Shown one piece after another: positions 1-11,957 of a stretch of 64,000 bases of DNA. The notes beneath the pieces are model-generated. The model was not told the DNA's origin. It did no database searches and saw only the letters and a list, made by a program, of their open reading frames with translations. How positions within the stretch are numbered: position 1 is the stretch's first letter; each line of letters opens with the position of its first letter. Position numbers and translations under genes: made by a program. The stretch comes from Aralia elata (taxonomy: Eukaryota > Streptophyta > Magnoliopsida > Apiales > Araliaceae): contig CM068379.1 of NCBI GenBank assembly GCA_034770075.1, forward strand, positions 47,127,130 through 47,191,129, written 5' to 3'.

Positions 1-577
1 TTCACCTATCTCCATGTATAACTTATTATACCCAATCATACCCTTTGATATACCCTATAGGTCTTAAAGGACATGTCAAAGTATAACTCATCATACACAA
101 GATACTATGATGATCTCAAGTCCAAGGATCACTTGTACTACTATCACTAGAGGAATTCCTATTGACAGGCGAGTAAAACTCCATTAGGTATTCCTTAGCG
201 AGCCACGTTCAGTGAACTTATTCTCTAATAAGCACCTACATACTTGCTTTAGTGTCCCCACACAAATGATTATGAGATCAATCATCCTCTTCATAAGAGC
301 AAGCAACGTATGTACTAATCTATCCGGATTCACTAATCTCCTTTTTAGTAATCCATCGATTAGGAACAATTTTAGTTTGTGAGCTATCTAGAATTTAGAT
401 CTCATTAGCATGATTCCCATCATGATTCTAAAAGCATTGCTCAAAACTATGGGTTTATCATATTTAATATAACAACACTATGTAGATAAAGTAAAATACC
501 TTTAATAATCGAATAAGATTACAAAGTATATGCTACATCATATCAAATATGATTAGCTTGTGTGCATACTACTTTTA
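1..577 (-). mobile_element. Copia LTR, truncated by the window edge
   Basis: This is the plus-strand right-hand end of a Copia LTR. It matches the corresponding ends of the four complete LTRs at 11958-13762, 19216-21021, 28792-30597 and 36139-37944. It ends in ACTTTTA where the others end in ACTTTCA, so the terminal CA has mutated. Immediately after it begins A-family LTR sequence (ATATCTCCCATCACC) that runs uninterrupted at 11150 in the other LTR of element A, so this copy is inserted in A's LTR. Whether it is a solo LTR or the edge of a full element lies outside the window. Confidence 0.9.
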
Positions 578-664
578 ATATCTCCCATCACCATTCCTTC
601 TTGAGGACCTTCATTAATTCTGAAGTCTTTGCTGCTATAATCATTTATTCATATTGGTCTTGAT

Positions 665-704
665 CTGCAAAAAATTATTTGCAAGGGTTGAGCACGACGG
701 CTCA
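665..704 (-). promoter_or_regulatory. Conserved LTR hairpin followed by TTGCAG (A, left LTR)
   Basis: On the minus strand, TGAGC and GCTCA form 5-bp arms (700-704 and 689-693) around a 6-base loop. They are followed by CTTGC and then by TTTTTGCAG, which ends at 665. The same order occurs in D and E, and the hairpin alone in C. The TTGCAG with a CTCA(A/C/T) about 30 bases upstream resembles a 3' splice site; this reading is inference. Confidence 0.5.
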
Positions 705-1219
705 GCAAGTCCAACAGTCTACACATTTCATGCTTCACATAACTTACATATTCCATTTATTTATGCATCATAAATTTTGACAATGCATCATCATGTGCTT
801 CATACAATTCATGTTATGCATCTCTATATACATCATGCTTATACTTCATACTTATATACAATACAACATAATCTTCATGTTAAATATCCAGCACAAACTT
901 TACAAATTCCATGCTTTGCATTTAGTCACATAACAATCATATAGCTAACTGGTTCAACAAAAGCAACACAATCCATTATCTGCCATAAGCATATGGTTTA
1001 AAACACAGTTTCACATAGGAGCAAATTACTGAAGCACTTGCCTGTTCTGCTACTATCATTTACTCTACGATCCTGCTCTGCAAGTATCCCACAATATTTA
1101 TAAGTGATCTTCTGATCAGTTAAACTAATCATCAATAATGAATTAAAAGAACTTACTCAGTAGACTCTGCCTTATGGTTCATTTACCCATCCTGTGATCT
1201 GCTATACAGCTCTACGATT

Positions 1220-1975
1220 AGTAGGGCTTTAATAAAGTTTGTGGAGCCACTCTACGACAACAGGGTGACTCTACGATCATTAAGGTCTTTCCGACTTGAA
1301 GTCGTGCCAAGTTTGGTTGGTTTGGCTTAGCAATGTTCTGCAGTGACTCTACGATCACAAGCCAAGCTCCACAACTGACTGGTAAAGTCTTACAGTTGAG
1401 TAGGATCATCCTATTATTGGATTATAACACTCTACGATCAACAGAGTTCATTCCACAATTGACTCTACGATTGCCTAATGAAGCTCTACGGTCGGTAGAG
1501 TTCACTCTACGACTGACTAGTGAAGCTCTACGATCGGTAGAGTTCACTATACGACTGACTAGTGAAGCTCTACGATCAGTAGAGTTCACTTTACACTTGT
1601 CTAGGACTAGTCAGATCTACTCTACAATCTGCGAGTAGACTCTATGATTGGTTTGGTGAAGCTCTACGATCGGCAAAGTTTGACTTACGATCGTCGAGTT
1701 CACTCTACGATGGCTTATGTGTCCTGCCCATCTTACTCTACGATTACGAGTGAAGTGCTGCCATGTGCGAGCAAAGTCACTCTAAGATTTCAAGTTAACT
1801 CTGCGTCTGCCGAGAGATACTCTACCATGTGCGGAGTAACTCGGCGGACCTACTCTACGATTGTCGAGGTAGGCTCTACGACCGTTGGGTTACCTGGCTG
1901 ATGCTAACTGACTCGGCTAACATTCTCCTTACCCATAAAGGCACTCTACGATCTGTAGCAAAATTACTCTACGAT
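1220..1975. repeat. CTCTACGATC motif array with 42-bp tandem core
   Basis: More than twenty variants of CTCTACGA(T/C) are scattered over about 750 bases. In the core, GCTCTACG recurs at 1483, 1525 and 1567, a period of exactly 42. Each core unit contains an inverted repeat (CTCTAC, 5-base loop, GTAGAG). The same array, with the same 42-base period, is in the other LTR of A at about 21100-21640. Confidence 0.85.
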
Positions 1976-4286
1976 CGTAGGATCCTTTTCACAACTTACC
2001 CAAACTCAAGGTAACTTCATGTGTTTAGCTTAAGGAACATTTGTTGGCTGCTTGGTATGAGATCATATAGGCATAACAACATGGTTTGGGCCTGACTCAT
2101 GGTCATAGAAATCAAAGATTGACTTTAAGCTCAATATTAACTACTGTGTCTGTTCATAATTGACTTGACAGAGGCTTTAGGTCTGCCTTAATAGAAAGAT
2201 CATGGTGTATACTCAGATACACCTTCTTCTTTGGTTTTACTAGTAATCAATCAGAGGTCTTATAGTCCTCCTCTATGGTCTATAAACACCAAGTTCTGAG
2301 ATTTCATCATTAGAAACATCTCAAGTTGGTCTTATCACTACAGTTCTGATCTGAGTTTATCTCAAATCAGTCACGGGTCTTAAACAGTTGAACACACAGT
2401 CGAGTAGTCATAACTGCCTTATTAAAAAGGTTAAAGTGTTATCATTCTTATGGTTTAACAAATGTTTGGTCATAAGTCCTATGAACAACATTTATGGGCT
2501 GTAACAACATGATCACAGAGCACTGAGCTCAGGGACCCTTAAGCTAGCTCAACATACAAAGTAATAATATCATTATTAGATCATAACTATTGAGATTAAA
2601 ACTTCTCACCTCCTTAATTCGGTTGCTCTATTCTTCTTTTTCCCGAAATAGGCAATAAACTTAAAGGTATACATAAAGCCTCTTCTCCGGATGGTCTGCG
2701 GTCTTCTTTCTTCTCTCTCTCTCGATTATTTGTGCTTTCACAAAATTAGGGAAGTAACATTTACTAGATCGAATCTAATCTCCCCAAATCTTCCCTTACA
2801 AACTCCATATCTAAACATGGTCAGTATGTCTCTCTTCTCTCTCCCTTAAAATCCCCGGATTTAAGGGATTTCCCCTTATCTATTTCCTTCTTGGTATGAA
2901 GTACACGGAGTGGGTAAGAGTTGTTCACCAACTCCTCATCCCCGCCATCCACATAGCATTCCTTCAGCAGAGTAGGCTATAGCTAGGACACATGTGCAGT
3001 AGCAGATTTGGAGTGCACTGCTGTCCAAATATACCACTAATGCTTATCTATTTCCTGCTACTACTAAAGATAAATTTTTCCTTTCTTGGGCTTCACCGAG
3101 TAGACCTACTCTCTTGGGTCTCTCTCTCTCTCTCATACGGCTGGCTATAACAAGGTTAAGCCAACTTAATAGCTAATGTCTAGCTATAAGTCCACAATCA
3201 TCCACTTTCGGATTAGGCTTGTTTAATAATTCAATTGGGCTAATAAATTATAACCTAACATATTTATTCCTCCCTCCTCTTTAACCATCTACAAGTCCCA
3301 TACATAATTAATTACTTAGGCTTGTTTAAAATAATCAACAAGGTTAGTCCATTAAACTTACAAGAACTACTTCCTCAATTAACATATATCTACATATAAT
3401 CACCCAATGTAGTTAAGGGTTTAAATTAATACACAAAAGAATTTAATTAATAAAAATTAAATTCTTCACTTTATTATAAGGTCGCTTTAAGATTTATGGT
3501 TATTACAAACATATTTTGTGTTTACAGTCTTTTCTAGCTAAACCTGACGCTTCGGATTCAACCGAGCAGTCCTTGCTTCAAAATTATATTCCTAACTCAA
3601 TTTTGAGTTTTAACTTACCTCTCAAAATCAAGCCATTTTCTTTAATAGTCTGGGCTACCCAACACAGTATTTTGGGCCATGCCTCATAATTGTATAGGTT
3701 CGTTAAACTCAATTCACATAGCTCGCTATTGTGTATCATTGAACTTGCATAATTAAATACGTAGGCTAGTTCATTAGTCACTAAGTCAATTATTCGAACC
3801 TTTCATTTATTCGTTTGTGATTAATCTAAAATCAATCGTTCATCTTGTTTGGCTAAAACATGATTAACACTAGTCCCGATATATGTATTTATACATATAC
3901 GCATTCACCTTAACTTAACCATAACTCTTTAATAGAAATTTATTCTCTTAATAAATTTGTCACATAAATTGCCTTAACCTCATTCGTCAAATAATTGTAT
4001 CTTTCACATAATATACCTCTAGGTATATAACTTAATCAATTATTTGTTTTAAATTGTATACCCATTGATGAGTGTGTTTTATATACACAATTTGGGTACT
4101 TTTGGCCTTGATAATTTGTAAGTCTTTGGGTACTTTATGTGGTTTTATTGTATTTTTATCTTAATTTTAGATATTATGGTTTTATATTGCTTATATTTGT
4201 TTAGTATTGTTTTTATGCATTTTTACTATGTTTGAAGGAATTGAAATAAAGACCGCTCAGATCGTTGTTCGTAATAACTCAATGTC

Positions 4287-4592
4287 CGTGCTTGGGCGTC
4301 CGTGCCCGAATGGTAGTACAATGAAAATTAGTGTTTGGCGACGCTCGGTGTTTAATTTGATGAAATTTGGAAGTCGAGCGTGCACGACATTGGAAAGCGT
4401 GCACGGCGTTCGGCATCGGCCAAGCCACGAGGGCAAGCCCGTGCTTGAATATCCGTGCCCGAATGGTATTATGTTGAAAATTAGAGTTTGGCGATGCTTG
4501 GTGTTAAATTTGATGAGATTTGGAAGTTGAGCGTGCACGACATTGGATAGCGTGCACGGCGTGCGACGTCGGCCAAGCCACGGGCGCGCGCT
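4287..4592 (+). repeat. Tandem duplication of a 153-bp unit in the solo LTR
   Basis: The sequence from CGTGCTTGGGCGTCCG at 4287 is repeated from 4440 with substitutions, ending in the shared CGTCGGCCAAGCCACG segment. The duplicated unit leads directly into the GC-rich tract. Confidence 0.8.
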
Positions 4593-4915
4593 GGGCGCTG
4601 GCGTGGGGCGCTGGGCGCGGGGCGTCGGGCGCTGGCGTCGGGCGCGCACGGGCCTCGACAGGCGATGGGCGATGGGCCTCGGCAAGTGGGCGCATGGGCG
4701 CGGGCGCATGGGCGCGCACTGGGGCCTCGGCCGATTGGGGCGCCAGGCGTGCAGCAGTTGGGGCACCAGCGGGCGGCCAGGGCGTGGGTGCGCGCGCTGG
4801 CATGCCGGCACGCGGCGCGGGCATGCGGCAACCAGTGTGCGGGCGTGTGTCGTTCAGCATGGGCCAACCAGGGCTTGGGCGGGCGCGCGTCAAGCGGCGT
4901 GCGGGCGCACCGAGC
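4560..4915 (+). other. GC-rich, G-skewed low-complexity tract
   Basis: About 350 bases are rich in GGGCGC, GGGCGCATGG and TGGGCG repeats, unlike the AT-rich surroundings. Several long open frames on both strands cross it, but their composition (Ala, Arg, Gly, Pro) follows from base content and they match no family I know. It lies just upstream of the TATA box at 5009. Confidence 0.75.
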
Positions 4916-5008
4916 CTCTTGAGTGCGATCTCAGCTGTCGGGTTTGTGCAATCTAAGCGTGTTTTTGGGTCCAAATCCATGTGGAGGCTAGGGTTTTCAG
5001 AGGAGCAT

Positions 5009-5016
5009 TATAAATA
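5009..5016 (+). promoter_or_regulatory. TATA box of the solo LTR
   Basis: TATAAATA sits 943 bases into the 2.2-kb LTR, just after the GC-rich tract, which is a normal place for the U3/R boundary in a long plant LTR. Transcription would run rightward, so the element was plus-oriented. Confidence 0.6.
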
Positions 5017-5640
5017 GAACATTTTGCCTCCATTCTCAGGATTCTCACACTTCTTATTTAACAACTCGGGATTCGGAGGCTACACTAAAACAACAAAATA
5101 GAGAGCCAAAGAGCTGCAATACAAGGAAAAACTCAGCAAAAGCTAAAGAACTAAGAAGGAAAGGATTGTCAAGGCATATCTAGACCTTGGGAGGCTGCAC
5201 ATACATCATCAAGAAGAGCTTGAGGGCTGCAATTCAAGGAAATTTCCAGCAACAAGCTAAGGAGCAAAAAGAGAAAAGAATGCCAAAGGAAGAGGAAAAG
5301 CTAGAAATTGACATCAACCAAGCAAGCAACATATAAACATCTTCAAAATGGGTTTTATCATCTCTGGCTTTCCTTTGAATTTGTATTTCTATTTCATGAT
5401 GTACACCATGTGTTTGATGTTTTGCTTAGCTACCATGAACTAGAGTTTGTATTCTAAGATTTCAATGGAACCCAACACATAGTTCGAATTGATTTCTCTC
5501 TCTTTGTTATTAGTTACTCATTTGTGAATTGAATATCATAATTTATGCTTCATATCTTAATTGCCTAGCTAGTAATTACCGTGGGAACCTATATGAACTT
5601 GACGAACGGATTGTAGTGTTTAGACCTTGTTATGATATCA

Positions 5641-5960
5641 TGTGAAAGTTAAAGATTATTGTGGGTTATTAATTGAGATTAAGTGACGCGTGTCTTGTTG
5701 ATTATCCTCAATGATAGGTAACTTGATAGTATTTAGGATAGACATATACCTAGATACCGTGTGTAACCAATGGAGAATCTATTCTTAATGACTTCCTATG
5801 TGAAAGTTGGTGATTGAAGGACGGTTAATGAGATTTTGTGACGCGTGTCTTGTAATTGTTCTTAAAATTGGTCTCTTGATAGTGTGTAGGATAGACATAT
5901 ACCTACATGCCGCATTAGGAAGATTCAAATTTGACCATCGACAGAGGCTTATGAGTAGCT
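5641..5960 (+). repeat. Diverged 158-bp duplication in the solo LTR
   Basis: TGTGAAAGTT starts two units, at 5641 and 5799. Both contain GTGACGCGTGTCTTGT and then AGGATAGACATATACCTA. The copies are diverged, so the duplication is old. Confidence 0.7.
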
Positions 5961-6446
5961 TTGATTTCTCAGTTGGCAATTCTATGTTGTTAATTAATTC
6001 AAATGAGAGAGTTAGGATATTTAAATGAAGTGTTGGGGGAAATTGCAATCTTAGACTTGTTAATATTATAGTTTAATTATCTTTTACTTGCTTATTATTA
6101 TCTTATTCACTACCAACAACAAAAACATCAAATCATCATTTGTCTAATTAAAATTGAGACGATATATAGTTGGTACTTGGGATACACTAGAACAATTCCC
6201 TGGGGTTCGACAACTCTCTTATCACTTTATTACTTGTTGACCGCTTATACTTGTGCGTATTTTTCGGTTACAAAATCGACCAACACCCATATTTTCTCAC
6301 ATTTACTCCCAAATACATAGATTAGGTTAAAATGTTTACTCGTTTTCTACACAACTCACTTCTTCTACTCTAGGTTCTTGAACCTTAACATTCCTTTCAT
6401 CACTTAAGATCTTTAATTATAAATCTCAAATATCTGGGATATTACA

Positions 6447-6466
6447 TTCACCCCTTCTTATAAGAA
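6447..6466 (-). other. Polypurine tract of element A
   Basis: On the minus strand it reads TTCTTATAAGAAGGGGTGAA directly before the LTR start TGTAATATCCC. It is preceded by TTTCGAGGACGAAAT, the usual Tekay/Del-type sequence before the 3' LTR. It primes plus-strand synthesis and fixes both orientation and LTR boundary. Confidence 0.85.
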
Positions 6467-7892
6467 TTTCGTCCTCGAAATTACAACATACTAATCTCTG
6501 CTCATTTTCAGCATACAGGTTTCCTCAACCCTTACATCTTCCTCCTCTAAGGATTTCTTTTCTATCATCACATTCTACAATAGCGACTCACTAGGAGTTT
6601 ACATCTTTTAAACTTTCAACTTCCAGAATAATAGAATATCTTTCGGGAGTCTTCACAATCGTTCAATAACTTTGAAGCAGCATCAATAATATGAAAAATT
6701 AATTCAAGAAAACTTTTCATATCGGTCTGAGGGGCCATAAAGACCATGAACTTGTCTTGAGTTCTCAAGTATTTCTACCAGTTTTCGCGGACAAAATTTG
6801 TAAGCCAGGTGATCAACCTTTTGCACTTTGACGTTGTGCACAACTTTCTAGCCAAACGACTATATGTGTTTGCTTGACTGCCTCATGGGTCAGTCGGGAT
6901 CTTTTTCAGACATCAAATACCCCAATATAGGGTTGTTCACCTCATACTTAACACAAGATTCCGCACCAAAATAATTTGGTTTGGCATAAATTCTCAAAGA
7001 ACACTTGAATTTTTATAAACATTTGTCTAGCTGAATCACATAGCTTAGATGTATACCAATAATTTGATAATCAATCGAAATATTTTTCTAGCCACTTTAA
7101 TTGGCATTGACTTTTCTTTAACTAGTTCAAAATTCTGAAAATCATTTTATGACGTCATGATACCGCACTGTATATACAGCCCATTTGAGAATTCCGTCAT
7201 TTTGTGACTTTGCCATACTACATCATACCATAGTGGGCTGACGATCCTTAGATCACATCCAATACTAGGTTAATCTGCATTGATGACTCCATCATCTGTC
7301 ATTCTACATCAGGTTCCATGATGCATTTATGAGTATTTAAAAATACATTTTGATATTTTAAATCATTTTTGTCTAGCCGAAACAAATAGCGTAGACTCTT
7401 CCTTAAATAGTTCAAAACCATTGAAAAATTATTTTTGGTGTTATCATGCCGCAACAGCAACAGGTAACGATGTGATAATGGCTCGAAGTCCATCTCCACA
7501 CCCTTGTCACCATGTATTGAGGATAACAAAAATTTCATTTTTATTTTTAAAGGCACATCAGTGCGAATTTAGCTTGATGTCAAAAATTTCGAAGTCTAGC
7601 ATAGCTAGAAGATTTGGAATACCTATGCCTCCACTATCAACTTCAATTTCTCTAATGATCCATTGCTTAATAATTCTATCTATTTCTATCATCCTTAAAG
7701 TTTACTATACTAAAAATTCTCAATTCTTCATGCACAACTTTTCTATACCCCAATATAGTTCATTAAACTTACCACACGTTATGAGTTCAGGAACTTACCA
7801 CAATCATATGGGTTTATGAACTTATCCTAGTCAGACCAAAATCGTCCATTCGCTGAGGGGTTCCACCATACGATTATGAGTCATGAACTTAC

Positions 7893-9983
7893 TGTAGACA
7901 CCCAAATTTTGCACTTCGTATACTAACCCTGACAGGAGGGCAAATTCTTCCTTTGAGCCGGCCTACGAGAGCGAGGGTGGACACAAGTGCGAACACTCGA
8001 CGCCACCGCGACGATTTATAACCGAAACCGACGTGACAACAAAGCTGTCCGAAATGAGCATTCCCGAATGATGTGGCACGTCTCCCATTAAATTCCCGGA
8101 CTGCAAAATATGAGCCTGTCGGTGAAAACCGACGTCACGACACGAGAATCGAGGCATAGCACGAAAATCGAGAAAGTTAAGCCAGCCAGCCGCGGATTGA
8201 TCTGCGGCCAGTAAGTGCGCCTTTTGAAAACACGGAACTCGAAACACGGAAACCAAAAACCAGCTGAGTGGATGGGGGGCGGCGAGCCAGCAGCAGATCC
8301 ATCTGCAGCTGGCTCTGGCCAGCCTATTTCAGCTAATTCAGCATACTGAGGGAGGTTGGCAGATCGGGAGAGAAGAAGAAAATAGCAGCAGCAGCTCGGA
8401 AATAGAGAGAAAAATTGCATAATTTTGCAACAAAATAGGAGAGAAAGGAAGAAAAAAGAGAGGATTTATATTCTTTTGATTTGATTGTATCACATATACT
8501 TCTCCTTCTATTCAAAATACACAAGTTTACATCCACTTTGACATCATTTGCAAGGTGAAAATTCCCTTATTATAGCAATTTCTATCATATATTTTGGTTA
8601 AATTAAATGTAGTTTTCATATAATTTATGGTGGACAATGAATTAGGGATTATTAGAGAGGGTTCCATCGGAACAAAATTCCTCCTAATAACCCGATGATA
8701 TTCGTTTATTGAATTTTTTATTTGTTTTACGGCGTTATATTGGGCGTGGTTCCTTTAGGTTGCTATTTTAGGATGTCTTGGTATTATTAGATTATCCGTG
8801 TTGATTATTTCTTGTAATATCCGTTTTGTGGGTGTGTGGAAATTTCGGGTGTGAGCCTAGGAAAGCGATCCCGTGGTCCAAATCCGATGATGGACATCTT
8901 TTGATATAAATAGTAGGAGCGATGTAGTCTTCCTTGAAAGTATGTAACCGTCGGGCCTTAAAACGACGCCAAGGCGAGAATCGTGTTTAAGGCCCCGTAA
9001 TAGTGAAAATATGTGATTGTGGGCGTTGGGGGTTATTCGGATGGCTTACATGCCCATGAATAGCCCCCACGCATTTTAATGTTTGGTTTGATTTGTGACA
9101 CAAAAATTGATTTCAAGTTAAACGATGAAGATTTCTATAAAATCAATCAAAGTAGGTTATTAGCACCACGAGGCTAAAATTTGGAAATGCTAATGAATGT
9201 CAATTCCTATTTCAAGGAGAAGGCTAAAGGAAACATCGTTTTCAAACATCACAAAAATGATTTTATAAAAATAAGTAACGTTTTATTAAATCTTTGTGCA
9301 TAGGGTTAAAGAGATCCTAGAAGTTGCCCATCATTTGAGTTACGAAAGCAACGTATAGATCTCGATTCTTATTTTGACGAAGGTTTAGAAAACTCTTGTT
9401 TTTGCCAAAACGACACCTAATGAAAAATCTCATAAGTTTTTGACAATTAAAATCAAACCTTTCTCATAAAGCTTTCTCGTATAAGCCGAATGACATTCTA
9501 AAGTATTCTCAAAAGAAAGCACGACTTTTCATCAAAACCCAAATGGTTTCTTCATGCAAACTCACCACGACATTCACATAGGCGCACATACACACACGCG
9601 CACATACACACACACATTCAAGAATTAAAGGATAGGAAAAGCATCAATATTGCGGTAACCGTGTTTCACGGAAGTCGGGGGGTGCCTAACACCTTCCCCT
9701 CGCTTAAGCAAGCCCCCGAACTCTATGAATCTCGATTCGCAGACCAATTAGTTCGGAGTCACACATGAGCCAGCGATTTACGAAAAATGAAACTCGGATG
9801 AGTTGGTACATCCATTTCAAATATACCAACTGGCGACTCTGGTTAATTGGCTCATCATAAAAAGCGATCTTTCAAAACCTCGTCGATATTTATGCCGACC
9901 TTTTCTAAAAAATCATCTAATAAAAAGGCTAAAATCGGAAAGGGTAACAATCACGAAAGAAGCGATTCCTCCCGGCGTCGACA
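7893..9983 (+). mobile_element. Probable solo LTR, Tat-like, inserted in A's internal region
   Basis: This 2091-bp insertion begins TGTAGACACCC and ends GGCGTCGACA, flanked by a perfect CTTAC duplication (7888-7892 and 9984-9988). The uninterrupted site is present in element C as GTAAG at 41881-41885 on the opposite strand. GTGCCTAACACCTTCCCCTC near 9686 and TGGCGACTCTGG near 9832 recall Tat/Ogre/Retand LTRs; the lineage is tentative. Only short open frames occur, with no known domain. A plus-strand TATA box lies at 8905. Confidence 0.7.
8905..8912 (+). promoter_or_regulatory. TATA box of the Tat-like LTR
   Basis: TATAAATA lies about 1 kb into the 2.1-kb insertion, in the orientation given by its LTR-like ends. 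No experimental start can be inferred. Confidence 0.5.
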
Positions 9984-10760
9984 CTTACCATACATATGAG
10001 TTTAAAGAACTTAGACCTAATCTTAATATTCTCTAACTATCAAATATATTATGAAAAAAGAATCACCTTCTCACCATATGTATATTGATAGCGTGACACC
10101 AACATTTCAATGATTATCAATGTGATAGACTAAGTTCAAGCGCAAAACCCCTGCCCATACAAAGGTTTGTACAACCCAGCTACCTCATGAGTCCTCAGTT
10201 GAAATTCCACCCAATTCTAACTTACTCTTTGCTCAATTCGAATTCTCTTTAATTCGTATTTCATCATTCATAACTCTTTTTGAGTTTTACTCATACTATC
10301 TCATAGTACCTTCTATCTACAGCATTGAGCTAAAATTTTCAATCATTTAATTGATCATCTGTCATATTTTGACTTATTCGGATCACGTCGTGATCTTATC
10401 CTTATAATCGTCTTATCTTACGATTCTTTCTTATTCTATGATCGTTTCGTTTTTACGATCTTCTTACTTTGCTCTTTAGTCATATTATATGATTTTATTA
10501 TATTGGTCTTATATACCCCATCTATTTATCAACACTTGTCATCTTTATTACTGGAGTCAGGTAACTCCTAATTCTCATCTTTATGCCTTTCCAAGATTCT
10601 TCTTTGAATCTTCTTGATTTATCTTCTTCTTTACTCAATAACTAATTTCCTAAATTCATCTCTTATCACTTAAACTCTATCCGAATTTGTTCCTTATCAT
10701 CCTTATCATCATTTCTACGGTTATAGCCTAAGGTACTCCTACCTAAGGTTTATAACCTAT

Positions 10761-10776
10761 CAGCTCTGATACTAAT
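10761..10776 (-). other. Primer binding site of element A
   Basis: On the minus strand TTAGTATCAGAGCTG follows the 5' LTR end GGGGGCGTCA after a few bases. It is one base away from TGGTATCAGAGC, the complement of the initiator tRNA-Met 3' end used by most plant LTR elements. Confidence 0.75.
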
Positions 10777-11235
10777 CTATGACGCCCCCAAATTCGGTTC
10801 CCTTGAATCTCAGACCTGGTGCGTAACGGTATTACTTTCATCTCAAAACATACGACCTTTATTCATAATTTAATGAATATATCTTGGCTTTAATACCATT
10901 TAATACATTAATCCTTCTATTCCAGAATTTGTAACCTTAACAATCGGTTATTACATCTGTAGATCTTACATGATCTAAACTATACATCTCAAATAATAAA
11001 CAATATGTTTTATATTGATACATTAATCTCTAGTATCCACAATTTCAAATTTAGTCTACGCATACAAGTATTCTAGCGTTTAGTAGAATGCCGAAGGCAT
11101 CAGCTTTATCTGAATTACATCAATATACTGTTGTTATTAAAACACCCAATATCTCCCATCACCATTCATTCTTGAGGACCTTCATCAATTCTGAAGTCTT
11201 TGCTGCTATAATCATTTATTCATATTGGTCTTGAT

Positions 11236-11275
11236 CTGCAAAAATTTATTTGCAAGGGTTAAGCACGACGGCTCA
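11236..11275 (-). promoter_or_regulatory. Conserved LTR hairpin followed by TTGCAG (A, right LTR)
   Basis: This is the right-LTR counterpart of 665-704. One arm base has changed (TGAGC to TAAGC on the plus strand), while the TTTTTGCAG-type sequence, ending at 11236 on the minus strand, is intact. Confidence 0.45.
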
Positions 11276-11957
11276 GCAAGTCCAACAGTCTACATATTTC
11301 ATGCTTCACATAACTTACATATTCCATTTATTTATGCATCATAAATTTTGACAATGCATCATCATGTGCTTCATACAATTCATGTTATGCATCTCTATAT
11401 ACATCATGCTTATACTTCATACTTCTCATGATATGCATCTTAACATGCATCATACTTATACACAATACAACATAATCTTCATGTTAAATATCCAGCACAA
11501 ACTTTACAAATTACATGCTTTGCATTTAGTCACATAACAATCATATAGCTAACTGGTTCAACAAAAGCAACATAATCCATTATCTACCACAAGCACATGG
11601 TTTAAAACACAGTTTCACATAGGAGCAAATTACTGAAGAACTTGCATGTTCTGCTGCTATCATTTACTCTACGATCCTGCTCTGCAAGTATCATACAGTA
11701 TTTATAAGTGATCTTCTGATCAGTTAAACTAATCATCAATAATGAATTAAAAGAACTTACTAAGTAGACTCTGCCTTATGGTTCATTTACCCATCATGTG
11801 ATCTGCCATACAGCTCTATGATTAGTAGGGCTTTAATAAAGTTTGTGGAGCCACTCTACGACAACAGGGTGACTCTACGATCATTAAGGTCTTTCCGACT
11901 TGAAGTCGTGCCAAGTTTGGTTGGTCTGGCTTAGCAATGCTCTGCAGTGACTCTACG

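Larger units (their letters stand above)
4066..6285 (+). mobile_element. Probable solo LTR, Athila/Tat-like, inserted in A's LTR
   Basis: This 2220-bp insertion begins TGATGAGTG and ends CGACCAACA, and is flanked by a perfect 5-bp duplication CCCAT (4061-4065 and 6286-6290). The empty site is seen in the other LTR of A, with CCCAT at 23730-23734. The terminal part (GGTTCGACAACTC to AAATCGACCAACA) resembles the LTR ends of plant Athila/Tat Gypsy elements; that lineage call is from memory of the family and is tentative. No coding region is present. It holds one TATA box on the plus strand, so it is most simply an LTR left behind by recombination between two LTRs. Confidence 0.75.
578..6446 (-). 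repeat. Element A 3' LTR (left copy, interrupted)
   Basis: This matches 11151-11957 plus 21027-23890 of the right LTR. It lacks its first 370 bases or so (outside the window, beyond the Copia insertion) and is interrupted by the 2.2-kb insertion at 4066-6285. It ends at 6446 in ATTACA, directly before the polypurine tract. It includes the CTCTACGATC array, a short CT microsatellite near 3119-3136 and AT-rich sequence. No protein-coding segment is recognisable. Copy-to-copy substitutions and small indels are frequent, so the element is not recent. Confidence 0.85.
6447..10779 (-). other. Element A internal region, non-coding
   Basis: Between the LTRs of A there is about 2.2 kb of element sequence (6447-7892 and 9989-10779), interrupted by the insertion at 7893-9983. 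No gag, protease, RT or integrase motif is visible on either strand. The sequence next to the primer site and the stretch around 7740-10040 match, in opposite orientation, the internal region of element C (40980-42010). The family therefore carries a conserved non-coding core rather than random decay of a coding element. Confidence 0.7.

Noticed and set aside
184..369. A 61-residue frame repeated at 184-369, 13369-13554 and 20628-20813 in Copia LTRs
   Set aside because: It begins with TTG, not ATG, is lost in the two Copia 2 LTRs, has no motif, and its similarity follows from LTR homology alone.
4257..5017. Several overlapping long frames on both strands across the GC-rich tract, rich in Ala, Arg, Gly and Pro
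   Set aside because: Stop codons are rare in such GC-rich DNA, so long frames arise by chance; no recognisable domain and no consistent strand.
8088..8536. Minus-strand frames of about 100 codons inside the Tat-like insertion
   Set aside because: They run against the orientation given by the LTR ends and TATA box, overlap each other in different frames, and resemble no family.
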